Counted from the stretch's first letter, positions 18,730-28,135 are shown. The stretch: DNA of 64,000 nucleotides from Pantoea sp. SOD02 (GCF_024707505.1 NZ_CP102604.1:1798001-1862000), one strand, 5' to 3'. Notes: generated by a model from the sequence alone, not told the origin. A program made the numbers and translations.

Positions 18730-19557
18730 CTAATACATGTTGCGGTTCAGGCCCATAATGTCGAGGATTTTGGTGGCGATCTCCTCCACCGAATAGTTGG
18801 TGCTGTTGAGATAACGAATCTGATTGGTGCGGAACAACGCTTCCACTTCGCCCACCTCGAGACGGCATTGGCGCAGCGAGGCGTAACGGGTATTTTCCGC
18901 GCGCTCCTGACGAATCGCCGCCAGACGTTCAGGATCGATGGTCAACCCAAACAGCTTATGCTGATGTGCACGCAGCGCCGGCGGCAGTTTCAGGTTATCC
19001 ATATCATCGGCGATAAACGGATAGTTAGCGGCGCGCACGCCAAACTGCATCGCTAAATACAAGCTGGTGGGCGTTTTCCCGCAGCGAGACACGCCGAGCA
19101 AAATCACCTGCGCATCTTCCAGACCGCGCAAAGAAATGCCGTCATCATGCGCAAGGGTGTAATCGATGGCCGCGATACGCGCGTCATATTTGCCGAGGTT
19201 GCTGGCGGTTAAACCGTGTGTGCGGTGCGCCACTGGCATTGACGCCACGCCCAACTCGCTCTGCAGCGGTGCCACCAGCGCCTGCACGATGTCCTGACAA
19301 AAGCCTTCGCTCTCCAGAATAATTTCACGTACATCGGGCGTGACAATGGAGAAGAACACCAGCGGGCGTACGCCGCTCTGCTGATAGAGCGCATTGATTT
19401 GTGCTTTAACCGCTTGAGCGCGCTGCACATTCTCAACAAACGGCAGCGTCACGCTGTGGGCCATCACCGGGAACTGAGATAACACCGCATGGCCCAGTAC
19501 TTCGGCGGTTATGGCGGTGCCATCAGAAATGTAGAATACGCTGCGTTCAGTGTTCAT
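18730..19557 (-). CDS. ppsR: PEP synthetase regulatory protein PpsR (YdiA)
   Basis: Bifunctional kinase/pyrophosphorylase that switches PEP synthase off by ADP-dependent phosphorylation of an active-site Thr and on again by phosphate-dependent removal. 275 residues (277 in E. coli), DUF299 family, with P-loop GVSRCGKT (155-162) and N-terminal [12 protein letters not shown]. It is divergent from its target ppsA across a 449-base gap, the normal arrangement. It ends with TAG just before the palindromic repeats. Confidence 0.96.
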   Translation of the reverse strand: MNTERSVFYISDGTAITAEVLGHAVLSQFPVMAHSVTLPFVENVQRAQAVKAQINALYQQSGVRPLVFFSIVTPDVREIILESEGFCQDIVQALVAPLQSELGVASMPVAHRTHGLTASNLGKYDARIAAIDYTLAHDDGISLRGLEDAQVILLGVSRCGKTPTSLYLAMQFGVRAANYPFIADDMDNLKLPPALRAHQHKLFGLTIDPERLAAIRQERAENTRYASLRQCRLEVGEVEALFRTNQIRYLNSTNYSVEEIATKILDIMGLNRNMY

Positions 19558-20006
19558 TGTGCAAATATCCTCTTGCGTATCAATGCCTAAATTATTGATG
19601 ACAATATTTCATTTTAATTAATAGTAAAATGAAATATCCATATTGTCCGCTATTGCGCTCACAAAGATGAATCAGCGAATAATCAATATTAGATGAAATG
19701 CTGTTTTGAAAAGCGTTATTTTCGCGCATTTTCCTTTTCGCGCATGAAATAAAGTGTGAAGCCGTTGCGCAACAAAAATCAATCGCTAACCCTCTGAAAA
19801 AGGGAAAAATATCGTTGCAGCAATCCATTAGCGTGAAATAGCCCGGTTGCGCAACTCTATTAATTCTAAGTACTAATCCGATTTTGCCTTTCTTTTCCTG
19901 CTTTAACGATTCAACACTTAGTCTTTATTAATCGGTTGTGCCAGGCTGTTTTGGCGAATAGCAAAATGTTCCATGTGTATTCACATCATTTAAAAGGATA
20001 ATCTCA
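19558..20006. promoter_or_regulatory. ppsR-ppsA divergent control region
   Basis: 449 bases, AT-rich, without a gene. It must hold the promoters of both genes. A candidate Cra (FruR) operator lies at 19901-19914: on the minus strand it reads TTGAATCGTTAAAG, with a perfect TGAATCG half. Cra activates ppsA in E. coli. The ppsA ribosome site is AAAGGATAA at 19992-20000. No clear -10/-35 pair was fixed. Confidence 0.5.
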
Positions 20007-22394
20007 ATGTCCAATCAAGACCAACAGTCGCTAGTGCTCTGGTACAACCAGCTTGGCATGCATGATGTTGATCGGGTGGGAGGCAAGAATGCTTCCCTGG
20101 GAGAAATGATTACGAATTTGTCGTCGCTGGGTGTTTCCGTGCCAAACGGTTATGCGACCACATCTTATGCGTTTAATCTGTTCCTCGATCAAAGCGGACT
20201 GAACCAGCGTATTTATGATTTGCTGGATAAAACGGATGTTGATGATGTTGCTGAACTCGCGCAAGCGGGTAAACAGATTCGTCAATGGGTGGTCGATACG
20301 CCATTCCAGCCTGAGCTGGAAGCGGCGATTCGTAGCGCCTACGAACAACTCTCTGCTGATGATGCCGACGCCTCTTTTGCGGTGCGCTCGTCAGCCACCG
20401 CCGAGGATATGCCCGACGCCTCGTTTGCCGGCCAGCAGGAGACTTTCCTTAACGTGCAGGGCTATGACGCGGTGATCATCGCGGTGAAGCACGTGTATGC
20501 CTCTTTATTTAACGATCGCGCTATCTCTTACCGTGTGCATCAGGGCTACGACCATCGCGGCGTAGCGCTCTCGGCCGGTATTCAGCGCATGGTGCGATCG
20601 GATCTCGCCTCGTCGGGCGTAATGTTTACCATTGATACCGAATCAGGCTTCGATCAGGTGGTGTTTATCACCTCAGCCTTTGGTTTGGGCGAAATGGTGG
20701 TGCAGGGCGCAGTTAACCCCGACGAGTTCTACGTGCACAAACCGACATTGGCAGCCAACCGTCCGGCGATTGTGCGCCGCACCATGGGCTCGAAAAAGTT
20801 GCGCATGGTATATGCCGATTCGCAGGAGCATGGCGAGCAGGTGCGCATTGAAGATGTCGAGCAGGAACAGCGCGATCGCTTCAGCTTAACCGATGACGAA
20901 GTGCAGGCGCTGGCGCGTCAGGCGGTGCTGATTGAGCAGCACTACAAACGCCCAATGGACATTGAGTGGGCGAAAGATGGCCACACCGGCAAACTGTTCA
21001 TCGTGCAGGCGCGTCCGGAAACGGTGCGCTCCAACGGTCAGGTGATGGAGCGCTATACGCTGCAGGGCAAAGGCAAAGTGGTGGTCGAGGGCCGCGCCAT
21101 TGGTCATCGCATCGGTGCCGGTGAAGTCAAAGTTATTCACGACATCAGCGAGATGCACCGCATTGAAAAAGGCGATGTGCTGGTGACCGACATGACCGAT
21201 CCCGATTGGGAGCCGATCATGAAGAAAGCCTCGGCCATCGTCACCAATCGCGGCGGTCGTACCTGCCACGCGGCAATCATCGCGCGTGAATTGGGCATTC
21301 CGGCGGTGGTGGGCTGTGGCGATGCCACCGATCACCTGAAAGATGGCCATAAAGTCACGGTTTCCTGTGCCGAAGGCGATACCGGTTATGTCTATGACGA
21401 ACTACTGGATTTCGAAGTCACCAGCTCGCAAGTCGATACCATGCCGGAACTGCCGCTGAAGATCATGATGAACATTGGTAACCCGGATCGTGCCTTTGAT
21501 TTCGCCTGCTTGCCGAATGAAGGTGTCGGGCTGGCGCGTCTGGAATTCATCATTAACCGCATGATTGGCGTGCATCCGAAAGCGCTGCTGGAGTTTGATC
21601 AGCAAACGCCGGAACTGCAGCAGCAGATTCGTCAAATGATGAAAGGCTTTGATGATCCGATTGAGTTCTACATCGGCCGTCTAACCGAAGGGATTGCGAC
21701 CTTGGGTGCGGCGTTTGCGCCGAAGCGCGTGATTGTTCGTCTCTCGGATTTCAAAACCAACGAGTACGCCAACCTGGTCGGCGGCGAGCGTTATGAGCCG
21801 GAAGAAGAGAACCCGATGCTCGGTTTCCGTGGCGCCGGTCGTTACGTTGCTGACAACTTCCGCGACTGCTTCAAGCTGGAGTGCGAAGCGGTGAAGCGCG
21901 TGCGAAATGAAATGGGACTGACCAACGTTGAGATCATGATTCCGTTCGTGCGTACCGTCGATCAAGCCGAAGCGGTGGTCGCCGAGCTGGCGAAAAACGG
22001 TCTGAAGCGCGGCGAGAACGGCCTGAAAGTGATCATGATGTGTGAGATCCCGTCCAACGCCTTGCTGGCTGAGCAGTTCCTCGAGCACTTCGACGGCTTC
22101 TCCATCGGCTCAAACGACATGACGCAGCTGGCGCTAGGTCTCGATCGTGACTCTGGCGTGGTGTCCGCGCTGTTTGATGAGCGTAATGATGCGGTGAAAG
22201 CGCTGTTGTCGATGTCGATCAAAGCGGCGAAAAAGCAGGGCAAATATGTTGGTATTTGTGGTCAGGGCCCGTCGGATCATCAGGACTTTGCGGCATGGTT
22301 AATGGAGCAGGGCATTGATAGCCTGTCGCTGAATCCGGATACCGTGGTTGAAACCTGGTTAGGTTTGGCAGAGCTCAACGCTGCGAAACATTAA
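20007..22394 (+). CDS. ppsA: Phosphoenolpyruvate synthase
   Basis: Converts pyruvate, ATP and water to PEP, AMP and phosphate for gluconeogenesis. 795 residues (792 in E. coli). The N-terminal ATP-grasp domain is followed by the phosphohistidine domain with catalytic His421 in [15 protein letters not shown] and the C-terminal PEP/pyruvate TIM barrel, including [17 protein letters not shown]. Thr419 in the same motif is the residue controlled by PpsR. Likely activated by Cra. Followed by a strong terminator. Confidence 0.98.
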   Translation: MSNQDQQSLVLWYNQLGMHDVDRVGGKNASLGEMITNLSSLGVSVPNGYATTSYAFNLFLDQSGLNQRIYDLLDKTDVDDVAELAQAGKQIRQWVVDTPFQPELEAAIRSAYEQLSADDADASFAVRSSATAEDMPDASFAGQQETFLNVQGYDAVIIAVKHVYASLFNDRAISYRVHQGYDHRGVALSAGIQRMVRSDLASSGVMFTIDTESGFDQVVFITSAFGLGEMVVQGAVNPDEFYVHKPTLAANRPAIVRRTMGSKKLRMVYADSQEHGEQVRIEDVEQEQRDRFSLTDDEVQALARQAVLIEQHYKRPMDIEWAKDGHTGKLFIVQARPETVRSNGQVMERYTLQGKGKVVVEGRAIGHRIGAGEVKVIHDISEMHRIEKGDVLVTDMTDPDWEPIMKKASAIVTNRGGRTCHAAIIARELGIPAVVGCGDATDHLKDGHKVTVSCAEGDTGYVYDELLDFEVTSSQVDTMPELPLKIMMNIGNPDRAFDFACLPNEGVGLARLEFIINRMIGVHPKALLEFDQQTPELQQQIRQMMKGFDDPIEFYIGRLTEGIATLGAAFAPKRVIVRLSDFKTNEYANLVGGERYEPEEENPMLGFRGAGRYVADNFRDCFKLECEAVKRVRNEMGLTNVEIMIPFVRTVDQAEAVVAELAKNGLKRGENGLKVIMMCEIPSNALLAEQFLEHFDGFSIGSNDMTQLALGLDRDSGVVSALFDERNDAVKALLSMSIKAAKKQGKYVGICGQGPSDHQDFAAWLMEQGIDSLSLNPDTVVETWLGLAELNAAKH

Positions 22395-22450
22395 CCAAGC
22401 GGCAATTTGATGCTTTAAATGAGAATTTGACGTGTCATTAAGGTAATTAT

Positions 22451-22480
22451 CAAGGCCAGCGCTGCTGGCCTTGTTGTTTT
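22451..22480 (+). terminator. Rho-independent terminator of ppsA
   Basis: 10-bp stem CAAGGCCAGC/GCTGGCCTTG (22451-22460, 22464-22473) with a T-rich tail. Confidence 0.85.
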
Positions 22481-22495
22481 GCCTGAAAAAAAGCC

Positions 22496-22602
22496 AAAAA
22501 AAAGCCCATCACAGGGGATGGGCAAAGACTACACACAGCAATTCTTCACTTTACTCAGGGGAATAAGGTTGTTTAAAAATCAGTAGCTTGATTCCAAACA
22601 TA
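22496..22602 (-). ncRNA. rprA: Small regulatory RNA RprA
   Basis: The minus strand carries the RprA signature CCCCTGAG, then GAATTGCTGTGTGTAGTCTT, the GCCCATC/GATGGGC terminator stem (22504-22510, 22517-22523) and eight U. A 5' stem AATCA/TGATT (about 22576-22595) matches the first hairpin of E. coli RprA. RprA pairs with the rpoS leader and, with Hfq, raises RpoS translation. The 5' end (about 22602) is inferred. An RcsB box lies just upstream. It is located beside ydiK, as in E. coli. Confidence 0.88.
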
Positions 22603-22637
22603 GGAAACATGTTATTGATCAGGCCCGCTGGCGTCTT

Positions 22638-22651
22638 TAAGAATCCTCTTA
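22638..22651 (-). promoter_or_regulatory. RcsB box of rprA
   Basis: TAAGAGGATTCTTA on the minus strand, a near-perfect match to the RcsB/RcsAB consensus (TAAGAATATTCCTA). It sits immediately upstream of the expected -35 position of rprA (a -10-like TAACAT is at 22609-22614). RcsB activates rprA in E. coli. Confidence 0.72.
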
Positions 22652-22885
22652 TTAGTTTAAAGCTGATAACCTTTCGTGGTGATTTTCTTAGTGATCTACC
22701 GCTATTTCAGCTGCAAAAATAATCATTCCGTAAGCGAATCCCACCTAAAGCGCCTAAAACTGCGTTTTTTCTTAAAAATCGCTTATGGAAAAAAATTATT
22801 ATCGGTAGGGAATGCAAGGTGACGAAGTTGAGGCATTAGGCGGGTTAAAGTAAGGCCAGTGTAAAACGGAGACTTTGTGCATTTA

Positions 22886-22936
22886 CGTAGGGTGGGCATT
22901 CAGGTGTATCAGGTCGCCATGAATGGCGACCCTACG
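22886..22936. repeat. Short intergenic palindrome, degenerate inverted pair
   Basis: GGTCGCCATGAATGGCGACC plus CTACG at 22912-22936, preceded by a degraded reverse copy CGTAGGGTGGGCATT at 22886-22900. Same family as the copies after ppsR and pdxY. It ends three bases before the ydiK stop codon. Confidence 0.75.
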
Positions 22937-22939
22937 AAC

Positions 22940-24052
22940 TTAACGTTGCGTTTCTTCGTGATCGTCTAATGCTTCGATGGCGGTTTGCATATCGTCATCC
23001 GGTTCAGGTGCTTCATGCATCCACACCGAAACCAGACGATAAGAGACCGCCAATACCACCGGACCGATAAATAGCCCAATCATGCCGAAAGCAATCAATC
23101 CGCCAATAACGCCGGAGAGAATCAGGATCATCGGTAAATCGGCGCCCATACGAATCAACATCGGACGCAACACGCTGTCCAGCGTACCGACCACGCAACT
23201 CCATACCAACAGCACCGTGCCCCATGTGGTATCGCCGCTCCAGTAGAGCCAGATAATTGCTGGCACTAACACTACCAGCGGTCCGAGCTGCACCAGACAG
23301 GTCAGAATCATCAGCACGGTTAACAGCGTGGCGTAAGGAATGCCGGAAATGGCTAAACCGATGCCGCCGAGTACGCCCTGCACCAGTGCGGTGACCACTA
23401 CGCCGAGCGCCACGGCGCGAATTGCCTGACCAGCCAGCAGCACGGCGGCATCACCCCGGCGTCCGCTCATGCGATAAGCAAAATGACGAATCCCGTGACC
23501 CACCTGCTCGCCGCGCCAGTAGAGCAGCACGCTGAACAGCAGCATCACGATGAGATGCATCATAAAGCGGCCAAAGTGTCCGGCCTGCGCCACGAAGAAG
23601 CCCGTGGTGCGACCAATATAAGGCTGCACCTGATTGAGCATCGCCGCGCCGCCGCCATCCACTAATTTGTGGTAGCTGGAATAGAGTTTTCTGCCGACAT
23701 AGGGAATCTGTCGCAACCAATCGAAGTCTGGCATCACCAGATGGCGCTGCGTTGCCCAGGCAATCACCGGCGCGCTGTTATCAATCAGGCTGCTGACCAG
23801 CAGGGCGATAGGAATAATAAACAGCAGTAATAGCAAAATGGTCATGGCGATAACCGCCAGTGAGCGGCGTCCCCATAACATTTGTTGCAGACGAATCATC
23901 AACGGCCAGGTGGCGATCACCACCATGCTGGCCCAGGCGAAGCCGAGAATAAAGGGCTGCACCACCCACAGACTGGCGATGATCATGATCAGAATGAACA
24001 TCAGTGAAAACAGCATTTGCGGTAAATCCATACCGCGTTGCAGGTCTTTCAT
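22940..24052 (-). CDS. ydiK: AI-2E transporter family permease YdiK
   Basis: Inner-membrane protein of the AI-2E/TqsA-YdgG exporter superfamily, 370 residues. The pattern is typical: two paired hydrophobic helices near the N-terminus (about 10-35 and 55-85), a soluble middle section, and a C-terminal bundle of about five helices with RPMLIRMGADLP and GLIAFGMIGLFIGPV. ATG 24052 is preferred; the codon before it is GTG and could also start. Cargo unknown. It is divergent from ydiJ, with a PurR-type box in the shared region. Confidence 0.93.
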   Translation of the reverse strand: MKDLQRGMDLPQMLFSLMFILIMIIASLWVVQPFILGFAWASMVVIATWPLMIRLQQMLWGRRSLAVIAMTILLLLLFIIPIALLVSSLIDNSAPVIAWATQRHLVMPDFDWLRQIPYVGRKLYSSYHKLVDGGGAAMLNQVQPYIGRTTGFFVAQAGHFGRFMMHLIVMLLFSVLLYWRGEQVGHGIRHFAYRMSGRRGDAAVLLAGQAIRAVALGVVVTALVQGVLGGIGLAISGIPYATLLTVLMILTCLVQLGPLVVLVPAIIWLYWSGDTTWGTVLLVWSCVVGTLDSVLRPMLIRMGADLPMILILSGVIGGLIAFGMIGLFIGPVVLAVSYRLVSVWMHEAPEPDDDMQTAIEALDDHEETQR

Positions 24053-24223
24053 CACAACGGTTAACCTCGATTGAATCCTTCAGAGTGGGGCTGAACAGCC
24101 CTGATTAATGATGATCTATTTCCTGAAAATTAAACAGGAAAAGCAGCGACGGCGGCGCGCTTTCCTGAAAAAACAGCAGCCAGCGGAAAAGTATGATAAA
24201 ACCAATGGCTGAAAAAAATTACG

Positions 24224-24239
24224 ACGCAAACGTTTACAA
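24224..24239. promoter_or_regulatory. Candidate PurR operator (PUR box) between ydiK and ydiJ
   Basis: ACGCAAACGTTTACAA fits the PurR consensus ANGCAANCGNTTNCNT at 10 of 11 fixed positions. It lies 18 bases ahead of the ydiJ ATG and 171 bases from the ydiK start. purR itself is in this window. Confidence 0.6.
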
Positions 24240-24257
24240 CATCTCGGTCACTCAATA

Positions 24258-27200
24258 ATGATCCCACAGATTTCTCAGGCACCGGGCCTCGTTCAACTGG
24301 TGCTGACATTCCTGCAGTCCTTAAAAGAGCAAGGCTTTACCGGCGATACCGCCACCAGCTATGCCGATCGCCTCTCGCTTTCCACCGACAACAGTATTTA
24401 TCAGCTGCTGCCTGATGCGGCGCTGTTTCCGCGCTCGACGGCGGATGTAGCCTTGATTGCGCGCCTCGCCGGTGAAACCCGCTTTACCAGCCTGGTGTTT
24501 ACGCCACGCGGTGGCGGTACCGGCACCAACGGGCAGTCGCTCAATCAGGGTATCGTGGTGGATATGTCGCGCTACATGAACCGCATCCTGGAAATCAACA
24601 CCGAGCAAGGTTGGGTGCGTGTTGAAGCGGGCGTGGTGAAAGATCAGCTCAATGCGTGGCTCAAGCCCTATGGCTTCTTCTTCTCGCCGGAGCTCTCCAC
24701 CAGCAACCGCGCCACGCTTGGCGGCATGATCAACACCGATGCATCGGGCCAGGGATCGCTGGTGTATGGCAAAACCTCCGATCACGTTGAAGGTCTGCGT
24801 GCGGTGCTGCTGGGCGGCGATATCCTGGATACGCGTGCCATGCCGACCGCACTGGCGGAACAACTGGCGAACACGCCAACGGCGGAAGGGCGCATTTATC
24901 AGCAGGTGCTTAGCCGCTGCCGCGAACAGCGCGATCTGATTCTGGAGAAATTTCCCAAACTCAATCGCTTCCTGACCGGCTACGACCTGCGTCATGTTTT
25001 CAGCGACGATTTACAGACATTCGATTTGACGCGTCTGCTGTGCGGCGCGGAAGGTACATTGGCCTTTATTACTGAAGCGCGCCTCGACATCACGCCCATC
25101 CCGAAAGTGCGCCGTTTGGTGAACATCAAATACGACTCCTTCGACTCGGCCCTGCGGAACGCACCTTTTATGGTGGAAGCCAAAGCGCTGTCGGTGGAAA
25201 CCGTTGACTCGAAAGTATTGAACCTGGCGCGCGAAGATATCGTCTGGCATTCGGTGAATGAATTAATTACCGATGTGCCAGACAAAGAGATGCTCGGCCT
25301 CAACATTGTGGAGTTTGCCGGTGATGATGGCGAACTGATTGAGCAGCAAATCAGCACGCTGTGCCAGCGTTTAGATGAGCTGATGCAGCAGCAGATGGGC
25401 GGCGTGATCGGCTATCAATTGTGTGACGATTTAGGCGGCATTGAGCGCATCTATAATATGCGCAAAAAAGCGGTTGGCCTGTTGGGGAACGCCAAAGGGC
25501 GCGCCAAGCCGATTCCGTTTGTCGAAGATACCGCCGTGCCGCCAGAACAGCTGGCGGATTATATCGTCGATTTTCGTGCGCTGCTCGATAGCCACGGCCT
25601 GAGCTACGGCATGTTTGGTCACGTGGATGCTGGCGTGCTGCATGTGCGTCCGGCGCTGGACATGTGCGATCCGCAGCAAGAGCTGCTGATGAAGCAGATC
25701 TCCGATGAAGTGGTGGCGCTGACTGCGCGCTACGGCGGTTTGTTGTGGGGCGAGCACGGCAAAGGCTTTCGCGCGCAGTACAGCCCGGAATTTTTTGGCG
25801 AAACGCTGTTCAACGAATTGCGCCGCATCAAAGCCGCCTTCGATCCTGACAACCGCATGAATCCCGGCAAAATCTGTACGCCGCTGGGCAGTGATGAACC
25901 GATGATGCAGGTTGATGCAGTGAAACGCGGCACCTACGATCGGCAGATTCCCGTCACGGTGCGCAACGAGTGGCGTGGCGCAATGGAGTGTAATGGCAAC
26001 GGTTTGTGCTTCAACTTTGATGCGCGTAGCCCGATGTGCCCATCGATGAAAATCACCCGCAACCGCATTCACTCACCGAAAGGTCGCGCGACATTGACGC
26101 GTGAATGGCTGCGCTTGCTCTCCGAGCAGGGCGTGGATCCCGTACAGCTGGAGCAGGCGCTGCCCAAACAGGGCGCGAGCTTGCGTACGCTGATTCAGCG
26201 CACGCGTAATACCTGGCACGCAAACCAGGGCGAATATGACTTCTCGCACGAAGTGAAAGAGGCGATGTCGGGCTGCCTGGCGTGTAAAGCCTGCTCGACG
26301 CAGTGTCCAATCAAGATTGATGTGCCGAACTTCCGTTCACGCTTCCTGCAGCTTTATCACACTCGCTATCTGCGTCCGATGAGCGATCATCTGGTGGCCA
26401 CAGTGGAAAGTTACGCGCCGTTGATGGCTAAAGCGCCCAAGGTGTTCAACTTCTTCCTCAAACAGCCGTGGATGCGCGAACTGAGCAAAACGCATATCGG
26501 CATGGTGGATTTGCCGCTCCTGTCATCGCCAAGCCTCAAGCAGCAGTTAAGCGGTCATCCGGCGATGAACCTGACGCTGGAGCAGTTAGAAGCACTGGAT
26601 GCGGGGCAACGCGAAAACTGCGTGCTGGTGGTACAAGATCCTTTCACCAGCTATTACGAGGCGCAGCTGGTCACCGATTTCGTCAAGCTGATTGAGAAAC
26701 TCGGTTATCGTCCGGTGCTGCTGCCGTTCTCACCGAACGGCAAGGCGCAGCATGTGAAAGGCTTCCTGCAACGCTTTGCACGTACCGCCAGCAAAACCGC
26801 CGATTTCCTCAACCGCGTGGCGAAACTGGGCATGCCGATGGTTGGCGTCGATCCGGCGACCGTGCTTTGTTATCGCGATGAGTATAATCAGGTGCTGGGC
26901 GAGCAGCGCGGCGAGTTTAACGTGCAGCTGGTGCACGAGTGGCTGCAAACCGCGTTGTCTCCACGCGCGGAACAAACCGCCAGCGGCGAAGCCTGGTATT
27001 TGTTTGCGCACTGCACTGAAGTGACCGCGCTGCCATCCACGCCGAATCAGTGGCAGAGCATCTTTGCGCGCTTTGGCGCGAAGCTGGAAAACGTCAATGT
27101 CGGTTGTTGCGGCATGGCGGGAACCTATGGTCACGAAAGCGCAAACCTGGAGAATTCGCTGGGGATTTACGAGCTTTCCTGGCATCCGCAGCTGCAAAAG

Positions 27201-27311
27201 CTGCCGCGTCAACGCTGTCTCGCGACCGGCTTTTCCTGTCGTAGCCAGGTAAAACGCGCAGAGGGCAATGGCATGCGTCATCCACTGCAAGCGTTACTGG
27301 AAATGATGTAA
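24258..27311 (+). CDS. ydiJ: FAD/Fe-S D-2-hydroxyglutarate dehydrogenase-type oxidoreductase YdiJ
   Basis: Large flavin and iron-sulfur oxidoreductase, 1017 residues (1018 in E. coli); the E. coli protein oxidises D-2-hydroxyglutarate. Parts in order: FAD-binding PCMH domain (about 45-280, with TPRGGGTGTNGQSLN and LGGMINTDASGQG), FAD-oxidase C-terminal domain (to about 530, with GLLWGEHGKGFR), a Cys-rich segment near 577 (CNGNGLCFN), a 4Fe-4S motif CLACKACSTQCP (about 672-683), and a CCG-type domain ending with NVGCCGMAGTYGHE and GFSCRSQ. E. coli has menI and ydiH next; they are not seen here. Confidence 0.95.
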   Translation: MIPQISQAPGLVQLVLTFLQSLKEQGFTGDTATSYADRLSLSTDNSIYQLLPDAALFPRSTADVALIARLAGETRFTSLVFTPRGGGTGTNGQSLNQGIVVDMSRYMNRILEINTEQGWVRVEAGVVKDQLNAWLKPYGFFFSPELSTSNRATLGGMINTDASGQGSLVYGKTSDHVEGLRAVLLGGDILDTRAMPTALAEQLANTPTAEGRIYQQVLSRCREQRDLILEKFPKLNRFLTGYDLRHVFSDDLQTFDLTRLLCGAEGTLAFITEARLDITPIPKVRRLVNIKYDSFDSALRNAPFMVEAKALSVETVDSKVLNLAREDIVWHSVNELITDVPDKEMLGLNIVEFAGDDGELIEQQISTLCQRLDELMQQQMGGVIGYQLCDDLGGIERIYNMRKKAVGLLGNAKGRAKPIPFVEDTAVPPEQLADYIVDFRALLDSHGLSYGMFGHVDAGVLHVRPALDMCDPQQELLMKQISDEVVALTARYGGLLWGEHGKGFRAQYSPEFFGETLFNELRRIKAAFDPDNRMNPGKICTPLGSDEPMMQVDAVKRGTYDRQIPVTVRNEWRGAMECNGNGLCFNFDARSPMCPSMKITRNRIHSPKGRATLTREWLRLLSEQGVDPVQLEQALPKQGASLRTLIQRTRNTWHANQGEYDFSHEVKEAMSGCLACKACSTQCPIKIDVPNFRSRFLQLYHTRYLRPMSDHLVATVESYAPLMAKAPKVFNFFLKQPWMRELSKTHIGMVDLPLLSSPSLKQQLSGHPAMNLTLEQLEALDAGQRENCVLVVQDPFTSYYEAQLVTDFVKLIEKLGYRPVLLPFSPNGKAQHVKGFLQRFARTASKTADFLNRVAKLGMPMVGVDPATVLCYRDEYNQVLGEQRGEFNVQLVHEWLQTALSPRAEQTASGEAWYLFAHCTEVTALPSTPNQWQSIFARFGAKLENVNVGCCGMAGTYGHESANLENSLGIYELSWHPQLQKLPRQRCLATGFSCRSQVKRAEGNGMRHPLQALLEMM

Positions 27312-27341
27312 ACAAATTGTAGGAGACGTCACAAAGCTGGA

Positions 27342-27746
27342 TTAGAATATCCAGCCTGCGTGGCGAACAAAATCACTCTGCAGGCGGGTAGCTTGATCCC
27401 ACTCGCCGCTGAGCGCCAGTTGATGACACAAACGTGTTAATGACAGGCGCGCCAGTTGATAGGCCTGAATCCGGAACAAACGGTCACGATCGGCATTGCC
27501 CATTTCCTGCACTAAGCGGTGATGGAGCTTGCCCATGGCATGCAGAAAGCTGTGATCGTCGCCGTTAAGTTCGCAGATTTCTGCCATATCGAGGCAGGTG
27601 TCGTTGAAGCGACGCAGTTGGTCGAGAGTGCAATCGGTGCGGTTGAGCTTTGCCTGAGCCATGTAGAAGTCAACGGTGATATCGCGCACCGAAAACTTAT
27701 ATTCGTCGATTTTATGTTGTAACCAGGCTGAGACGGTAAGCGTCAT
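27342..27746 (-). CDS. Unknown 134-residue protein under Fur control
   Basis: I do not recognise this family. The soluble, probably all-helical protein begins MTLTVSAWLQHKIDEYKFSV, with no signal or membrane segment. It holds four Cys (39, 51, 58, 107) and a His cluster (65, 69, 75, 76) that could bind metal or heme. The ORF is well formed: AAAAGGTGG ribosome site, an almost perfect Fur box over its promoter, and a stop 30 bases from that of ydiJ (convergent). Its position next to suf and under Fur suggests a role in iron shortage, but this is inference. Not HemP/YdiE, which is half the size. Confidence 0.8.
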   Translation of the reverse strand: MTLTVSAWLQHKIDEYKFSVRDITVDFYMAQAKLNRTDCTLDQLRRFNDTCLDMAEICELNGDDHSFLHAMGKLHHRLVQEMGNADRDRLFRIQAYQLARLSLTRLCHQLALSGEWDQATRLQSDFVRHAGWIF

Positions 27747-27762
27747 ATCGCCACCTTTTTAG

Positions 27763-27806
27763 GTTAATGATAATCATTATCATATTCAACCGCGTCAGGA
27801 ATGCAA
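27763..27806 (-). promoter_or_regulatory. Fur box and promoter of the unknown gene
   Basis: GTTAATGATAATCATTATC (27763-27781) matches the classic 19-bp Fur consensus at 18 positions. On the minus strand TTGCAT (27801-27806), a 16-base spacer and TATGAT (27779-27784) form a promoter whose -10 overlaps the box, the usual layout for repression by Fe-Fur. The distance to the ATG is 16 bases from the box edge. Confidence 0.88.
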
Positions 27807-28043
27807 TTCCCGCTGTGAAATTTTATTGATTTCTTCTGCCTGTTACTAAAATCGGCAATAACAATTTCTTTACATTGTAGAAAGGCGTAACCTATCAATC
27901 AGGATTAAATCGTAAAATTGATTTTAAAAATTTTGCGGCAATTTAACGGGTTACGCAGGTCAGGCGCGCACGGGAATGCCGCCGTCAATCTGCTTTGAAG
28001 CGACTATGCTTAATAAAGCAGCAGTGAAAAATAGCACGAGATG
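27807..28043. other. AT-rich part of the suf upstream gap
   Basis: Upstream half of the 389-base gap before sufA. In E. coli this interval holds OxyR and IHF sites. Here there are AT-rich tracts (around 27895-27945), suitable for IHF, but no site I can fix. Confidence 0.35.
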
Positions 28044-28114
28044 ATTATCCCTGCAAAACAAGAGGTTGAAGTGATATCTGATATCACTACCATAGGGGGA
28101 TAGCCTGAAAAGGC
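28044..28114 (+). promoter_or_regulatory. Predicted suf operon promoter with IscR-like site and palindrome
   Basis: TTGAAG (28066-28071), 16-base spacer, TACCAT (28088-28093). The spacer is taken up by a perfect palindrome GTGATATC-T-GATATCAC (28071-28087). Overlapping the -35 is a partial match, on the minus strand, to the type-2 IscR consensus (28044-28069: CAACC, then TTTTGCAGGG, then AT). A small GCCT-GAAA-AGGC hairpin (28103-28114) is in the leader. In E. coli, apo-IscR and OxyR activate suf and Fur represses it. Confidence 0.5.
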
Positions 28115-28135
28115 CCAGACATACGAGGTAGCACA

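Noticed and set aside
24321..24995. 224-residue minus-strand frame inside ydiJ
   Set aside because: Antisense shadow of ydiJ rich in His, Arg and Gln, no recognisable domain.
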